A stretch of 64,000 bases of DNA. Origin: Flavobacterium xueshanense (GTDB taxonomy: Bacteria > Bacteroidota > Bacteroidia > Flavobacteriales > Flavobacteriaceae). A model generated the notes under the pieces. It was not told the origin of the DNA and did not search any database. It was given only the letters and a program-made list of their open reading frames with translations. Below, in pieces: positions 1 through 9,249 of the stretch; position 1 is the first letter of the stretch; every line of letters starts with the position of its first letter. Made by a program: the position numbers and the translations under genes. The DNA lies in assembly GCF_900112975.1 (NCBI RefSeq), contig NZ_FONQ01000004.1, positions 124,001 to 188,000 of the forward strand, in the 5' to 3' direction.

Positions 1-5
1 AAATC

Positions 6-791
6 TTGAAACAAATTACTTCAATACAAAATCCGTACATAAAATCTTTAGTGCAATTGCAGGAAAAATCGAAAGCACGCAAACAATCCGGCACTTTTTT
101 AATGGAAGGAAAACGCGAAATTTCGATTGCGGTCAAAGGTGGCTACGAAATGGAGACGCTATTGTTTCTACCTGAAATTTGTTCGGAAACTGACGCTAGA
201 GAATTATCAAAAAATGCGGAACTGATTGAAATCAACAAAGAAGTCTATCAAAAACTGGCTTACAGAGATACTACTGAAGGAATTTTGGCAGTAGCCAAAA
301 CCAAATCGATGAAATTATCCGATTTGAAATTATCCGAAAACCCTCTAATTCTTGTTGCCGAAGCACCCGAAAAACCGGGAAATATTGGCGCTTTATTGCG
401 TACTGCCGATGCTGCTAATCTTGATGCGGTGATTATTGCTAATCCAAAAAGCGATTTATACAATCCAAATATTGTGCGTTCCAGCGTGGGCTGTTTGTTC
501 ACCAACCAAATCGCAACCGGAAATACATCTGAAATTATTGCTTTTTTGAAAGAACGAAATATTAATTTTTATTGTGCAACTTTACAAAACTCAACTTCGT
601 ATCATACCCAAGATTATACTAAGCCAACAGCGCTGGTAGTGGGTACTGAAGCAACTGGATTGACGGAAGAATGGCGAAAAGAAGCGACCCAAAATATTAT
701 TATTCCAATGCAGGGCGAAATTGATTCTATGAATGTTTCCGTTGCAGCAGCCATCTTAATTTTTGAAGCCAAAAGACAAAGAGGATTCTAG
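6..791 (+). CDS. TrmH/SpoU-family RNA 2'-O-methyltransferase
   Basis: Predicted cytoplasmic SAM-dependent 2'-O-ribose methyltransferase acting on rRNA or tRNA. The 261-residue protein has an N-terminal substrate-binding part (about 1-105). A SPOUT catalytic domain follows, with motif 1 EAPEKPGNIGALLRTADA (119-136), motif 2 VVGTEATGL and motif 3 around IIPMQGEIDSMNVS near the C-terminus; the Asn and Arg residues typical of the family are visible. The start used is TTG at 6, giving MKQITSIQNPYIK, which resembles family N-termini. Only five bases lie upstream in the window, so an earlier start cannot be excluded. The exact target nucleotide cannot be read from sequence. Confidence 0.9.
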   Translation: MKQITSIQNPYIKSLVQLQEKSKARKQSGTFLMEGKREISIAVKGGYEMETLLFLPEICSETDARELSKNAELIEINKEVYQKLAYRDTTEGILAVAKTKSMKLSDLKLSENPLILVAEAPEKPGNIGALLRTADAANLDAVIIANPKSDLYNPNIVRSSVGCLFTNQIATGNTSEIIAFLKERNINFYCATLQNSTSYHTQDYTKPTALVVGTEATGLTEEWRKEATQNIIIPMQGEIDSMNVSVAAAILIFEAKRQRGF

Positions 792-882
792 TTTTTTGAT
801 TATAGATTAACGATTTTAGATTGCAGATTTAAAAGTAAATACTAATAAAGACATACCCATTTTATAAAATACTATAGATACT

Positions 883-2430
883 ATGAAAAATAAATTATTC
901 GTTGCAATAGCATTAATTTCAACCACTTTTTCATTCGCACAAATTAGTTCGACTCAAGTGGATGAACTAGTCAACCGTACTTTAAAAACATTTAATGTTC
1001 CTGGAATTGCAGTGGCAATAGTCAAAGACGGAAAGATTATTCACGCCAAAGGATACGGTGTAAAATCAATTTTAACGAATGAAAAAGTGGATGCAAATAC
1101 GCTTTTTGGAATTGCATCCAACAGTAAAGCCTTTACAAGTGCCGCTTTAGCAATGTTAGTAGATGAAGGAAAAGTAAAATGGGACGACAAAGTCATCAAA
1201 TACCTTCCTAATTTCAAGATGTATAATGAGTATGTAACTAATGAGTTTACGATTCGGGATTTATTGACACATCGCAGTGGACTCGGACTTGGCGCGGGTG
1301 ATTTGATGATTTGGCCTGACGGAAGTAACTTTACGGCACTAGATATCATCCAGAATTTACAATATTTAAAACCGGTTTCGGCATTTAGAACACAATACGA
1401 TTATGACAATTTACTGTATATAGTTGCCGGAGAAGTCATTCGCGTAGCGAGCGGTTTGAGCTGGTGTGATTTTGTGGAAGAGCGCATGATGAAACCCTTA
1501 AAAATGGAGCAGAGCGCCGCTTCTTTTTTACGTTTAAAAGACACAACAAACATCATTGCACCTCACGTTCCTATTGATGGTAAACTAAAAGTGATCAAAC
1601 GCTACCAAAACCAACTTTTTGATGCGGCTGCGGGCATTTACTCCAGTGTAAATGATTTAAGTAAATGGACGATTATGCAAATGAACAACGGGAAATATGG
1701 TGCAGATGATAAGCAATTATTTTCTAAAAAAGAACATGCCGAAATGTGGCAATTACAAACCATAATTCCTGCAACCACAAGACCTCCTTACAACACTCAT
1801 TTCAGTGGGTATGGACTGGGCTGGTTCCTGAGTGATGTAAAAGGATACAAACAAGTAACGCACACTGGCGGTTTAGAGGGAATTGTTACGCAAGTCACCC
1901 TTATACCAGAATTAAATCTGGGGATTATTGTATTGACCAATCAGCAATCAGGTGCTGCATTCAGAGCAATTACCAATACTATAAAAGACAGTTATTTAGG
2001 AATTCAATCCGCGGATTATGTGACTAATTATAGTGCGAGCTTAAAAGAAAATGAAGCCTCTGCCGATAAAGTAACCGATGAAGTTTGGGCAACCGTAGCC
2101 AAGAATAAAAAAGACAAAATCAAAATTGATTTCAAAAGCTTTGCAGGAACATACAAAGACAATTGGTTTGGTGAAGTAGTACTTTCAGAGAGAAAAGGAA
2201 AATTATATTTTGCTTCGAAACGCTCTCCACAACTTACTGGCGAAGTTTTTTTCTATAAGGACACTAATTATGTTGTAAAATGGGATAATGCCTATTTCCA
2301 TGCTGATGCTCATTTATTTTTTGAATGTGATGCCACTGGAAAAGCAGTAAAATTAACCATGAAACCCATTTCTGAGCTAACTGATTTTAGTTATGATTTT
2401 CAGGACTTAGATTTTAGTAAAGTGCAATAA
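883..2430 (+). CDS. Secreted serine hydrolase, class C beta-lactamase/esterase fold, with C-terminal DUF3471-like domain
   Basis: The first 20 residues form a Sec signal peptide (MKNKLFVAIALISTTFSFAQ), so the protein is exported, probably to the periplasm. The PBP-like fold carries S79xxK82 (SNSK), Y174-D-N176 and a late HTGG motif in place of KTG. These are the catalytic signatures of the class C beta-lactamase/D-aminopeptidase/esterase group. Residues from about 415 form a separate beta domain resembling DUF3471, common in this family. At 515 residues it is longer than true AmpC enzymes (about 380). Substrate is unknown; peptide or ester hydrolysis is more likely than beta-lactam resistance. 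It stands alone between two unrelated genes. Confidence 0.88.
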   Translation: MKNKLFVAIALISTTFSFAQISSTQVDELVNRTLKTFNVPGIAVAIVKDGKIIHAKGYGVKSILTNEKVDANTLFGIASNSKAFTSAALAMLVDEGKVKWDDKVIKYLPNFKMYNEYVTNEFTIRDLLTHRSGLGLGAGDLMIWPDGSNFTALDIIQNLQYLKPVSAFRTQYDYDNLLYIVAGEVIRVASGLSWCDFVEERMMKPLKMEQSAASFLRLKDTTNIIAPHVPIDGKLKVIKRYQNQLFDAAAGIYSSVNDLSKWTIMQMNNGKYGADDKQLFSKKEHAEMWQLQTIIPATTRPPYNTHFSGYGLGWFLSDVKGYKQVTHTGGLEGIVTQVTLIPELNLGIIVLTNQQSGAAFRAITNTIKDSYLGIQSADYVTNYSASLKENEASADKVTDEVWATVAKNKKDKIKIDFKSFAGTYKDNWFGEVVLSERKGKLYFASKRSPQLTGEVFFYKDTNYVVKWDNAYFHADAHLFFECDATGKAVKLTMKPISELTDFSYDFQDLDFSKVQ

Positions 2431-2529
2431 TCATGTTGAATGTCAATTTTGTTATTTACACCTCGAAACCCTTTTTTACTTGCACATCTCCCAACTAATT
2501 TCTATTTTTAGAAATTGAACCATGCCGTT

Positions 2530-4752
2530 ATGATAGAAATTGATATAGAAAAAGAAAATAAAGCAATTGCTCAAGAATACAAAGAATTACTTCGTATAAG
2601 CTACCAAACATTAAGTGATGATGATAAAAAACTCATCCGAAAAGCATTTGATGTTTCTGTAGAAGCGCATAAAGAACAACGACGAAAATCCGGTGAAGCC
2701 TATATTTTCCATCCGATTGCTGTGGCAAAAATTGTTGCTTCGGAAATAGGTTTGGGTGCTACATCCATTGCTGCTGCTTTACTGCACGATGTTGTAGAAG
2801 ATACGCCAACTACAGTTCAGGATATCGAACGTTTGTTTAATCCAAAAGTGGCTCAAATCGTTGAGGGATTGACAAAAATATCATTGGTGCAAAGAGATTT
2901 GAATGTGTCCATGCAAGCAGAGAATTTCCGTAAAATGATATTGACCCTGAACGATGATGTTCGCGTTATCCTGATTAAACTCGCCGATCGTTTGCACAAC
3001 ATGCAAACCATGGAATCGATGCAGGAAGACAAGCAGACAAAAATTGCGTCGGAAACCTTATACATTTATGCTCCATTGGCACATCGACTGGGCTTGTACA
3101 ACATAAAAACTAAACTGGAAGACTTAGGTTTAAAATACACGGAACCTGCCGTATATAATGAAATTGTCAGCAAAATAAAAGAAACTAAAGAGGAACAGGA
3201 TGCCTACATAAAAGATATTTCGGATGTATTAAAAAGTTCATTAGACGCTGAAGGGGTTGATTACATCATAAAAGGACGCCCAAAATCTATCTATTCTATT
3301 CGCAGAAAGATGCAGGCGCAAAACGTGAGTTTTGATGAAGTGTACGATAAATTTGCGTTGCGTATTGTATACAAATCAACTCCACATGAAGAAAAATTTG
3401 TTGCTTGGAAAATATATTCAATCGTAACGGATCATTACAGACCGAGTCCAAGCCGATTGCGCGACTGGATTTCATCACCAAAATCAACCGGTTACGAAGC
3501 CTTGCACATTACCGTTATGGGACCAAAAGGTCGATGGGTTGAAGTACAGGTTCGAAGCGAACGTATGGATGAAATTGCTGAAAAAGGATATGCCGCACAT
3601 TACAAATACAAAAACGGAGCTACCGAAGAAAGTGGTTTGGATGTTTGGTTAAATTTATTAAAAGAAGCTTTAGAAAATTCTGAAACAAATGCGGTAGATT
3701 TTGTAGAAGATTTCAAAATGAATTTATATTCCAAAGAAATCTTTGTTTTTACCCCAAAAGGAGAAATAAAATCATTGCCTAAAGGTGCCACTTCGCTTGA
3801 TTTTGCGTTCAGCATTCACTCCGAAATAGGAATTCGCACCAGAGGAACACGTGTCAATGGGAAATTAGTTCCTTTGAATTTCGTGTTAAAAAGTGGCGAT
3901 CAAATAGAAGTTATTACTTCTCAACATCAAAAACCGACCGTCAACTGGCTGGATTACGTAACGACTTCGAGAGCGAAAACGAAGATAAAAAATGTTCTAA
4001 ACGAAAACACCAAAAAAATTGGTGAAGAAGGAAAAGAGCTGTTGACTCGAAAATTAAAGCATTTAAAAATAACGTTGAGCGAACAAGTGATTAACGAATT
4101 AGTCAACTTTTTCAAATTAAAAACAAGCTTAGATTTATTTTACAGAGTGGGAATTGGCGCTATCGAAAACCAACAACTCAAAGATTACGCTGCGCAAAAG
4201 AGCAATACTTTCATTAATTTTTTCAAAAATAAAATGAAACGCTCGCCAAGTACCACTTCTGATGAGGACATTCATAAACCAGTAATAAGCAGCAGTTATG
4301 ATATGCTTGTTTTTGGTAAAGAACATGACAAACTCGATTATAAACTATCGCCGTGCTGCAACCCAATTCCGGGTGATGACGTTTTTGGTTTTGTAACTAT
4401 TAATGAAGGTATAAAAGTGCATAAGAAAGATTGTCCAAACGCCATTGGAATGCAATCAAATTATGCATATCGCATCATGTCAGCAAAATGGATTGATTCT
4501 TCCCAGGAAGAATTCAAAGCCATTATAAACATTACCGGTATGGATGTTTTAGGGCTTACCAACCAATTGACAAAAGTAATTTCGAATAACATGCATGTTA
4601 ATATTCAAAGTATTTCTTTGAGTACCGATGCAGGAATTTTTCATGGTCAGGTAGCCGTGATTGTTCAAAACAATACCATTTTGAAAAAAATGATTAATAA
4701 TATCAAAAAAATTGACGGAATTGATAAGGTTACCAGAGTTTATAAAACTTAG
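2530..4752 (+). CDS. rel: Bifunctional (p)ppGpp synthetase/hydrolase (RelA/SpoT family)
   Basis: Controls the stringent-response alarmone (p)ppGpp in the cytoplasm. Domains in order: HD hydrolase (about 45-170, HPIAVAKIVA and LLHDVVEDT with the His-Asp pair), RelA_SpoT synthetase (about 230-350, GRPKSIYSIRRKM and SPKSTGYEALH), TGS (about 395-455, FTPKGEIKSLPKGATSLDFA), and C-terminal ACT from about 660. The intact HDxxED hydrolase motif argues for a Rel/SpoT-type bifunctional enzyme. ATG at 2530 is preferred over TTG at 2515, giving 740 residues. It appears to be the only long Rel in the window. Confidence 0.93.
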   Translation: MIEIDIEKENKAIAQEYKELLRISYQTLSDDDKKLIRKAFDVSVEAHKEQRRKSGEAYIFHPIAVAKIVASEIGLGATSIAAALLHDVVEDTPTTVQDIERLFNPKVAQIVEGLTKISLVQRDLNVSMQAENFRKMILTLNDDVRVILIKLADRLHNMQTMESMQEDKQTKIASETLYIYAPLAHRLGLYNIKTKLEDLGLKYTEPAVYNEIVSKIKETKEEQDAYIKDISDVLKSSLDAEGVDYIIKGRPKSIYSIRRKMQAQNVSFDEVYDKFALRIVYKSTPHEEKFVAWKIYSIVTDHYRPSPSRLRDWISSPKSTGYEALHITVMGPKGRWVEVQVRSERMDEIAEKGYAAHYKYKNGATEESGLDVWLNLLKEALENSETNAVDFVEDFKMNLYSKEIFVFTPKGEIKSLPKGATSLDFAFSIHSEIGIRTRGTRVNGKLVPLNFVLKSGDQIEVITSQHQKPTVNWLDYVTTSRAKTKIKNVLNENTKKIGEEGKELLTRKLKHLKITLSEQVINELVNFFKLKTSLDLFYRVGIGAIENQQLKDYAAQKSNTFINFFKNKMKRSPSTTSDEDIHKPVISSSYDMLVFGKEHDKLDYKLSPCCNPIPGDDVFGFVTINEGIKVHKKDCPNAIGMQSNYAYRIMSAKWIDSSQEEFKAIINITGMDVLGLTNQLTKVISNNMHVNIQSISLSTDAGIFHGQVAVIVQNNTILKKMINNIKKIDGIDKVTRVYKT

Positions 4753-4854
4753 AAAAGTTTCAAGTTTCTCTGTTAGAAATAGGTTCTCCAACTTGAATCC
4801 AAACAAACTTGAAACTAAACAAACCGGAAACTTTAAACTTTAAACTAAAAAATT

Positions 4855-4863
4855 TATCTTTGC
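4855..4863 (+). promoter_or_regulatory. -7 promoter element (TATCTTTGC) of the Fur-family gene
   Basis: Exact match to the Bacteroidota TAnnTTTGC element. Its G lies 7 bases before the ATG at 4869, so the predicted transcript would have almost no 5' leader. No clear -33 TTG is seen at the usual distance. Confidence 0.55.
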
Positions 4864-4868
4864 CAGAT

Positions 4869-5351
4869 ATGACACTCATTTCCACCGATAACACCAAAAA
4901 CCAAGAAATTGTAAAAAATGTTTTTACAATGTATCTTGAAAAAAAAGGACATAGAAAGACTCCTGAACGCTATGCTATCCTTCAGGAAATTTACGACAGC
5001 GAAGAACATTTTGATGTAGAGAATCTTTATATTAAAATGAAAAACAAAAACTATCGTGTGAGTAGAGCAACTCTTTACAACACTATCGAATTATTATTGG
5101 ACTGTGCTTTGGTGCGAAAACACCAATTTGGACAAAATCAGGCTCATTACGAAAAATCATATTTTGACAAGCAGCACGATCATATTATAATGACGGATAC
5201 TGGTGAAGTAATTGAGTTTTGTGATCCTAGAATTCAAAGTATCAAGAAAACAATCGAAGAAATATTCGATATAGAAATTACCAACCACTCGTTGTATCTC
5301 TATGGAATCAAGAAACAAAAAAACAACTTGGACGAAAAAGATCGTCCATAA
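4869..5351 (+). CDS. Fur-family metal-responsive transcriptional regulator
   Basis: A 160-residue DNA-binding repressor. The winged helix occupies about 15-95 ([25 protein letters not shown]) and is followed by a dimerisation/metal domain with HFDVENLY and [17 protein letters not shown]. The metal-binding His cluster is present. The two CxxC pairs that hold structural zinc in E. coli Fur are absent: the position usually written CxxCGkv reads MTDTGEV. The in-frame TTG at 4809 is rejected because it lies upstream of the promoter element. The gene is 31 bases before purA. It could be a Fur, Zur or PerR paralogue; the metal sensed cannot be read here. Confidence 0.85.
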   Translation: MTLISTDNTKNQEIVKNVFTMYLEKKGHRKTPERYAILQEIYDSEEHFDVENLYIKMKNKNYRVSRATLYNTIELLLDCALVRKHQFGQNQAHYEKSYFDKQHDHIIMTDTGEVIEFCDPRIQSIKKTIEEIFDIEITNHSLYLYGIKKQKNNLDEKDRP

Positions 5352-5382
5352 ACATAAAAACTAACTACAAATAACATTCAGA

Positions 5383-6654
5383 ATGGCGGTAGATTTATTA
5401 CTAGGATTACAATGGGGAGATGAAGGAAAAGGAAAAATTGTTGATGTTCTAACTTCAAATTATGATATTATTGCTCGTTTTCAAGGAGGTCCAAACGCAG
5501 GACATACTTTAGAATTTGATGGAATAAAACATGTTCTTAGAACTATTCCTTCCGGTATTTTTCATAAAACTGCTGTAAACATCATTGGAAACGGAGTTGT
5601 AATTGATCCTGTAGTTTTTCAAAAAGAAATCGAAGGTCTTGAGAAATTTAATTTAGATATTAAGAACAAATTAATCATTTCCAGAAAAGCGCATTTAATT
5701 TTACCAACACACCGTTTATTAGATGCCGCTTCTGAGGCTTCAAAAGGGAAAGCAAAAATAGGTTCTACTTTAAAAGGAATTGGTCCAACATACATGGACA
5801 AAACCGGAAGAAACGGAATCCGTGTGGGTGATATTGAATTAGAAGATTTTGCAGATCGTTACAGAGCTTTGGCCGACAAGCATGAAGCAATGATCAAATT
5901 TTACGATGTTGCAATCCAATATAATTTAGAGGAATTAGAAAAAGAATTTTTTGAAGCTATTGAAGAACTAAAAAAATTAGATTTTATCGACAGCGAAGAA
6001 TATTTACACCAAGCTCAAAAAGCCGGTAAATCAATATTATGCGAAGGTGCTCAAGGCTCACTATTGGACGTTGATTTTGGAACCTATCCATTTGTAACAT
6101 CCTCTAACACCACTGCTGCTGGTGCTTGTACCGGTTTAGGGATTGCTCCAAATAAAATCAAGGAAGTTTACGGGATTTTTAAAGCGTATGTAACACGAGT
6201 AGGAAGTGGCCCGTTCCCAACAGAACTTTTTGACGAAGATGGCGCTACTATGGCACGTGTAGGGAATGAATTTGGATCAGTAACCGGAAGACAAAGACGT
6301 TGTGGCTGGTTAGATTTAGTAGCACTTAAATATGCTGTTCAAGTCAATGGTGTAACGCAATTAATGATGATGAAAGGGGATGTTCTTTCTGGATTTGAAA
6401 CGTTGAAAGTATGTACCGAATATAATTACAAAGGGGAGAATATTTCTCATTTTCCTTACAACATCGAGCCAGAAAATGTAACTCCAGTTTATCAGGATTT
6501 CAAAGGATGGAAACAAGATTTGACAGGCATGACAACTTATGATGAATTACCAACAGAGTTGAAAGATTACATTGCATTTATTGAAAAAGAAGTGGAAGTT
6601 CCTATCAAAATAGTTTCTGTAGGTCCAGACAGAAAGCAAACTATTTTAAAATAA
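5383..6654 (+). CDS. purA: Adenylosuccinate synthetase
   Basis: Joins IMP and aspartate using GTP, the first committed step of AMP synthesis. The 423-residue length fits the family. The N-terminal P-loop GDEGKGK (about 12-18), the GGPNAGHT loop, GPTYMDKTGRNGIR and the C-terminal GTP-binding region (SVGPDRKQ) are all present. It follows the Fur-family gene by 31 bases and probably shares its transcript. A strong hairpin terminator follows directly. Confidence 0.97.
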   Translation: MAVDLLLGLQWGDEGKGKIVDVLTSNYDIIARFQGGPNAGHTLEFDGIKHVLRTIPSGIFHKTAVNIIGNGVVIDPVVFQKEIEGLEKFNLDIKNKLIISRKAHLILPTHRLLDAASEASKGKAKIGSTLKGIGPTYMDKTGRNGIRVGDIELEDFADRYRALADKHEAMIKFYDVAIQYNLEELEKEFFEAIEELKKLDFIDSEEYLHQAQKAGKSILCEGAQGSLLDVDFGTYPFVTSSNTTAAGACTGLGIAPNKIKEVYGIFKAYVTRVGSGPFPTELFDEDGATMARVGNEFGSVTGRQRRCGWLDLVALKYAVQVNGVTQLMMMKGDVLSGFETLKVCTEYNYKGENISHFPYNIEPENVTPVYQDFKGWKQDLTGMTTYDELPTELKDYIAFIEKEVEVPIKIVSVGPDRKQTILK

Positions 6655-6660
6655 GATTAC

Positions 6661-6692
6661 AAAACGCTCTGAAAATTCAGAGCGTTTTTTTT
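6661..6692 (+). terminator. Rho-independent terminator after purA
   Basis: Perfect stem CGCTCTGA/TCAGAGCG (6665-6672 with 6677-6684), four-base loop, then a run of eight T. Confidence 0.9.
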
Positions 6693-6715
6693 AGTTTAAA
6701 AACCAATCCAAGCGA

Positions 6716-7297
6716 ATGAAAAATCCAACTATCAAAATACAAAAAACCGAATTGCTCTCCGACAATTGGTATATCTTAAACAAAGTAACTTTCGATTATC
6801 AAAAAAAAGATGATTCTTGGATTACACAAAAAAGAGAAGTCTACGATAGAGGAAACGGCGCAGCCATTTTACTTTACAACCTACAACAAAAAACAGTTAT
6901 TCTAACGAGACAGTTTCGCCTGCCTACTTACCTTAACGGAAATGAAACCGGAATGATGATTGAGGTTTGTGCCGGACTTCTAGATCAAGACAATCCAGAG
7001 CAATGTATCATTCGGGAAACAGAAGAAGAAACAGGATATCGCATTTCTAAAGTCAAAAAAGTAATGGAAACGTATATGTCTCCTGGTGCAGTAACCGAAA
7101 TTTTGTATTTATTTGTTGGTGAATACGACGAATCCATGAAAGTAAGTGACGGTGGCGGAGTAGCACATGAAGAAGAAAATATAGATGTGATGGAAATGTC
7201 TTTTGACGAAGCGTATGCTATGATCGAATCCGGCCAAATGCAGGATGCAAAGACGATTATGTTATTACAACATGCCAAAATTCATAACTTGGTTTAA
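6716..7297 (+). CDS. Nudix hydrolase, NudK (GDP-mannose pyrophosphatase) type
   Basis: Hydrolyses a nucleoside diphosphate linked to another moiety. The 193 residues carry the Nudix core RETEEETGY, preceded by EVCAGLLDQD and followed by YMSPGAVTE. That tail motif is shared with E. coli NudK and ADP-sugar diphosphatases. In NudK the first Glu of the box follows GLLDND; here that position is Asn (GLLDQDN), so metal ligation there could differ. Its stop overlaps the start of the EamA gene by one base (TAATG), indicating translational coupling. The substrate (GDP-mannose or ADP-ribose) is inferred from family resemblance. Confidence 0.85.
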   Translation: MKNPTIKIQKTELLSDNWYILNKVTFDYQKKDDSWITQKREVYDRGNGAAILLYNLQQKTVILTRQFRLPTYLNGNETGMMIEVCAGLLDQDNPEQCIIRETEEETGYRISKVKKVMETYMSPGAVTEILYLFVGEYDESMKVSDGGGVAHEEENIDVMEMSFDEAYAMIESGQMQDAKTIMLLQHAKIHNLV

Positions 7298-8178
7298 TGA
7301 GCAATACGACTAAAGGAGTTTTATTTGCCTTATTCGCAACCTTGCTTTGGTCTGCAAATATGGTAATTGCCAGTGGTATAAAAGGTCATATTCCTCCTAT
7401 TGGACTGGCTTTTTGGCGATGGACAGTTGCTTGTATTGTTCTGGTTCTATTTGCCATAAAAAGTACTGTTGAAAGTTTCAAAATTGTAAAAAAACACATT
7501 CGGTATCTTACGCTTACCGCAGTATTGGGCATCACTATTTTTAACACGCTGATTTATTTTGCAGGAAAAACAACAAGTGCAGTCAATTTATCTTTAATTG
7601 CCATTTCGATTCCCTTATTTATTGTTGTCCTCTCCAGAATTATTTTTAAAGAGAAAGTATCCAATACAAAAATAGTGGGAATTGTAACCATAATCACAGG
7701 GGTTCTGGTGCTTATTTCCAAAGGTTCCCTGCAAGCATTACTCCATATCAACTTTACCATTGGGGATTTGCTAATGCTTGCGGCTTGCTTCTTTTTTGCA
7801 TATTACACGATACTAGTCCGCCAAAAACCAGATGAATTAACACCAAAAGTATTTTTGTTTAGTGTATTTGTTATCGGTACAATTTTACTGCTCCCTTTTT
7901 ATATGTACGAACATATATATTATCAAAAAGTGATTTTTGACACTAAAACAACCTTGGTAATCAGCTATGTTGGCGTTTGCGCTTCCTTAATTTCATTTTA
8001 TTTATGGAACGAAGCTATTCGATTAATTGGCACATCAAAAACCGCATTAATTTATTATTTGATTCCCGTATTCAGTGGGATTCTGGCGTATTTTTTTCTA
8101 AATCAAGCCATTTTGCTAACCCAAATCATTAGCATGGGAATCATTATTTCCGGGTTATTAATTACCAATAAGAAGTAA
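7297..8178 (+). CDS. EamA/DMT-family inner-membrane transporter
   Basis: A 293-residue protein with about ten hydrophobic segments arranged as two EamA repeats (about 5-140 and 155-290). Pro- and Gly-rich helices such as IPLFIVVLSRIIFKEKVS and LIGTSKTALIYYLIPVFSGIL are typical of drug/metabolite exporters. It begins within the stop codon of the Nudix gene. The substrate is unknown; the DMT superfamily includes amino-acid and metabolite exporters. Confidence 0.88.
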   Translation: MSNTTKGVLFALFATLLWSANMVIASGIKGHIPPIGLAFWRWTVACIVLVLFAIKSTVESFKIVKKHIRYLTLTAVLGITIFNTLIYFAGKTTSAVNLSLIAISIPLFIVVLSRIIFKEKVSNTKIVGIVTIITGVLVLISKGSLQALLHINFTIGDLLMLAACFFFAYYTILVRQKPDELTPKVFLFSVFVIGTILLLPFYMYEHIYYQKVIFDTKTTLVISYVGVCASLISFYLWNEAIRLIGTSKTALIYYLIPVFSGILAYFFLNQAILLTQIISMGIIISGLLITNKK

Positions 8179-8311
8179 CGATTCAGTATTTTTTAGTACT
8201 GAACTAATTGGTAATTCCAACAATGAGATTAAGAAGTTACGAGCACATTTGACGATGTTATTTATTCCATTAAAAAACGCACATACCTAAATTTCAAATG
8301 CTTCATGCAAA

Positions 8312-8350
8312 AAAAAAGCAGAATGAAAAATAAATTCATTCTGCTTTTCT
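8312..8350. terminator. Bidirectional hairpin terminator between convergent genes
   Basis: Inverted repeat AAAAGCAGAATGA / TCATTCTGCTTTT with an A-run on one side and a T-run on the other, between the EamA gene (+) and the peroxiredoxin gene (-). The rest of 8179-8375 holds a second small inverted repeat, TTCAGTA/TACTGAA near 8184-8203, and no gene. Confidence 0.8.
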
Positions 8351-8375
8351 ATTTATAAAGTGTTCTAAAAATTTA

Positions 8376-9014
8376 CTATTTATTAGGTTGTGGTGTCATT
8401 CTTAAATAAGGTTTTATCCTATCGTAGCCTTTTGGAAATTTAGCGGCAATATCTTCGTCTTTAACCGAGGTCGAGATTACCACCTTGTCCCCATCTTTCC
8501 AGTTTGCTGGTGTGGCTACATTGTATTTCGCTGTCAACTGCAAACTATCAATTACACGTAATAATTCATCGAAATTTCGACCAGTTGAAGCTGGATACGT
8601 CAGCGTTAATTTTATTTTCTTATCTGGTGCAATTATAAAAACAGAACGAACGGTGAGACTCTCACTTGCATTGAGATGAATCATATCATACAATTCAGCA
8701 ATATGCTTGTCTTCGTCAGCAATTATTGGGAAATTTACAGTTGTATTTTGAGTTTCATTGATGTCTTTGATCCACTCCATGTGCGATTCAACTCCATCGA
8801 CACTCAAAGCGATTACTTTTACATTTCGTTTTTCAAATTCGGGATAATAATTTGCAACCGTTCCTAATTCAGTGGTACAAACAGGTGTAAAATCAGCTGG
8901 ATGGGAGAATAGAACTCCCCAAGAATCTCCCAACCATTCATGAAAATTTATTTTTCCTTGTGACGTTTCTGCTTCAAAATCAGGAGCAATATCGCCTAAT
9001 CGTAATGTTGCCAT
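8376..9014 (-). CDS. 1-Cys peroxiredoxin (Prx6 subfamily)
   Basis: Cytoplasmic thiol peroxidase reducing H2O2 and organic peroxides. The active-site motif HPADFTPVCTTEL places the peroxidatic Cys at 46. It is the only cysteine in the 212-residue protein, so the enzyme cannot form an internal resolving disulphide. The Prx6-type C-terminal dimerisation extension (about 165-212, ANWKDGDKVVI) is present. The external reductant is not visible from context. It is a single gene with its own terminator. Confidence 0.93.
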   Translation of the reverse strand: MATLRLGDIAPDFEAETSQGKINFHEWLGDSWGVLFSHPADFTPVCTTELGTVANYYPEFEKRNVKVIALSVDGVESHMEWIKDINETQNTTVNFPIIADEDKHIAELYDMIHLNASESLTVRSVFIIAPDKKIKLTLTYPASTGRNFDELLRVIDSLQLTAKYNVATPANWKDGDKVVISTSVKDEDIAAKFPKGYDRIKPYLRMTPQPNK

Positions 9015-9160
9015 AGTAATTTAATTTATTGATTAGTAACACTGTAAGTTATTGAAATAAAAGCAATAAAGGAGAAAATTAATCTTAAAATTGTATTAAT
9101 TTTTTTTAAAAACAGAAAGCAATACTTCCAAAATAATGCAATCAGGAAACAAAATGCCTT

Positions 9161-9239
9161 AGCCCTGATCGTAACGGCATCCTTTTGTTTTTTTCTTTAA
9201 AAAACAAAAGATACAGTGCAGAGCAGGAGAAAGCTCCTG
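9161..9239 (-). repeat. Dispersed repeat family A, copy 1
   Basis: Read on the minus strand it begins AGGAGCTTTCTCCTGC, runs through CTGTATCTTTTGTTTTT, a hairpin loop, AAAACAAAAGGATGCCG, and ends ATCAGGGCTA. Three further copies with the same end blocks lie at 16457-16570, 29972-30056 and 44695-44791. The central inverted repeat varies in sequence but is always present. It separates the peroxiredoxin gene from the MFS gene. Confidence 0.75.
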
Positions 9240-9249
9240 AAAAGAAGTC

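Noticed and set aside
9015..9160. Small ORFs in the peroxiredoxin-MFS spacer
   Set aside because: Short, AT-rich, and without protein-like composition.
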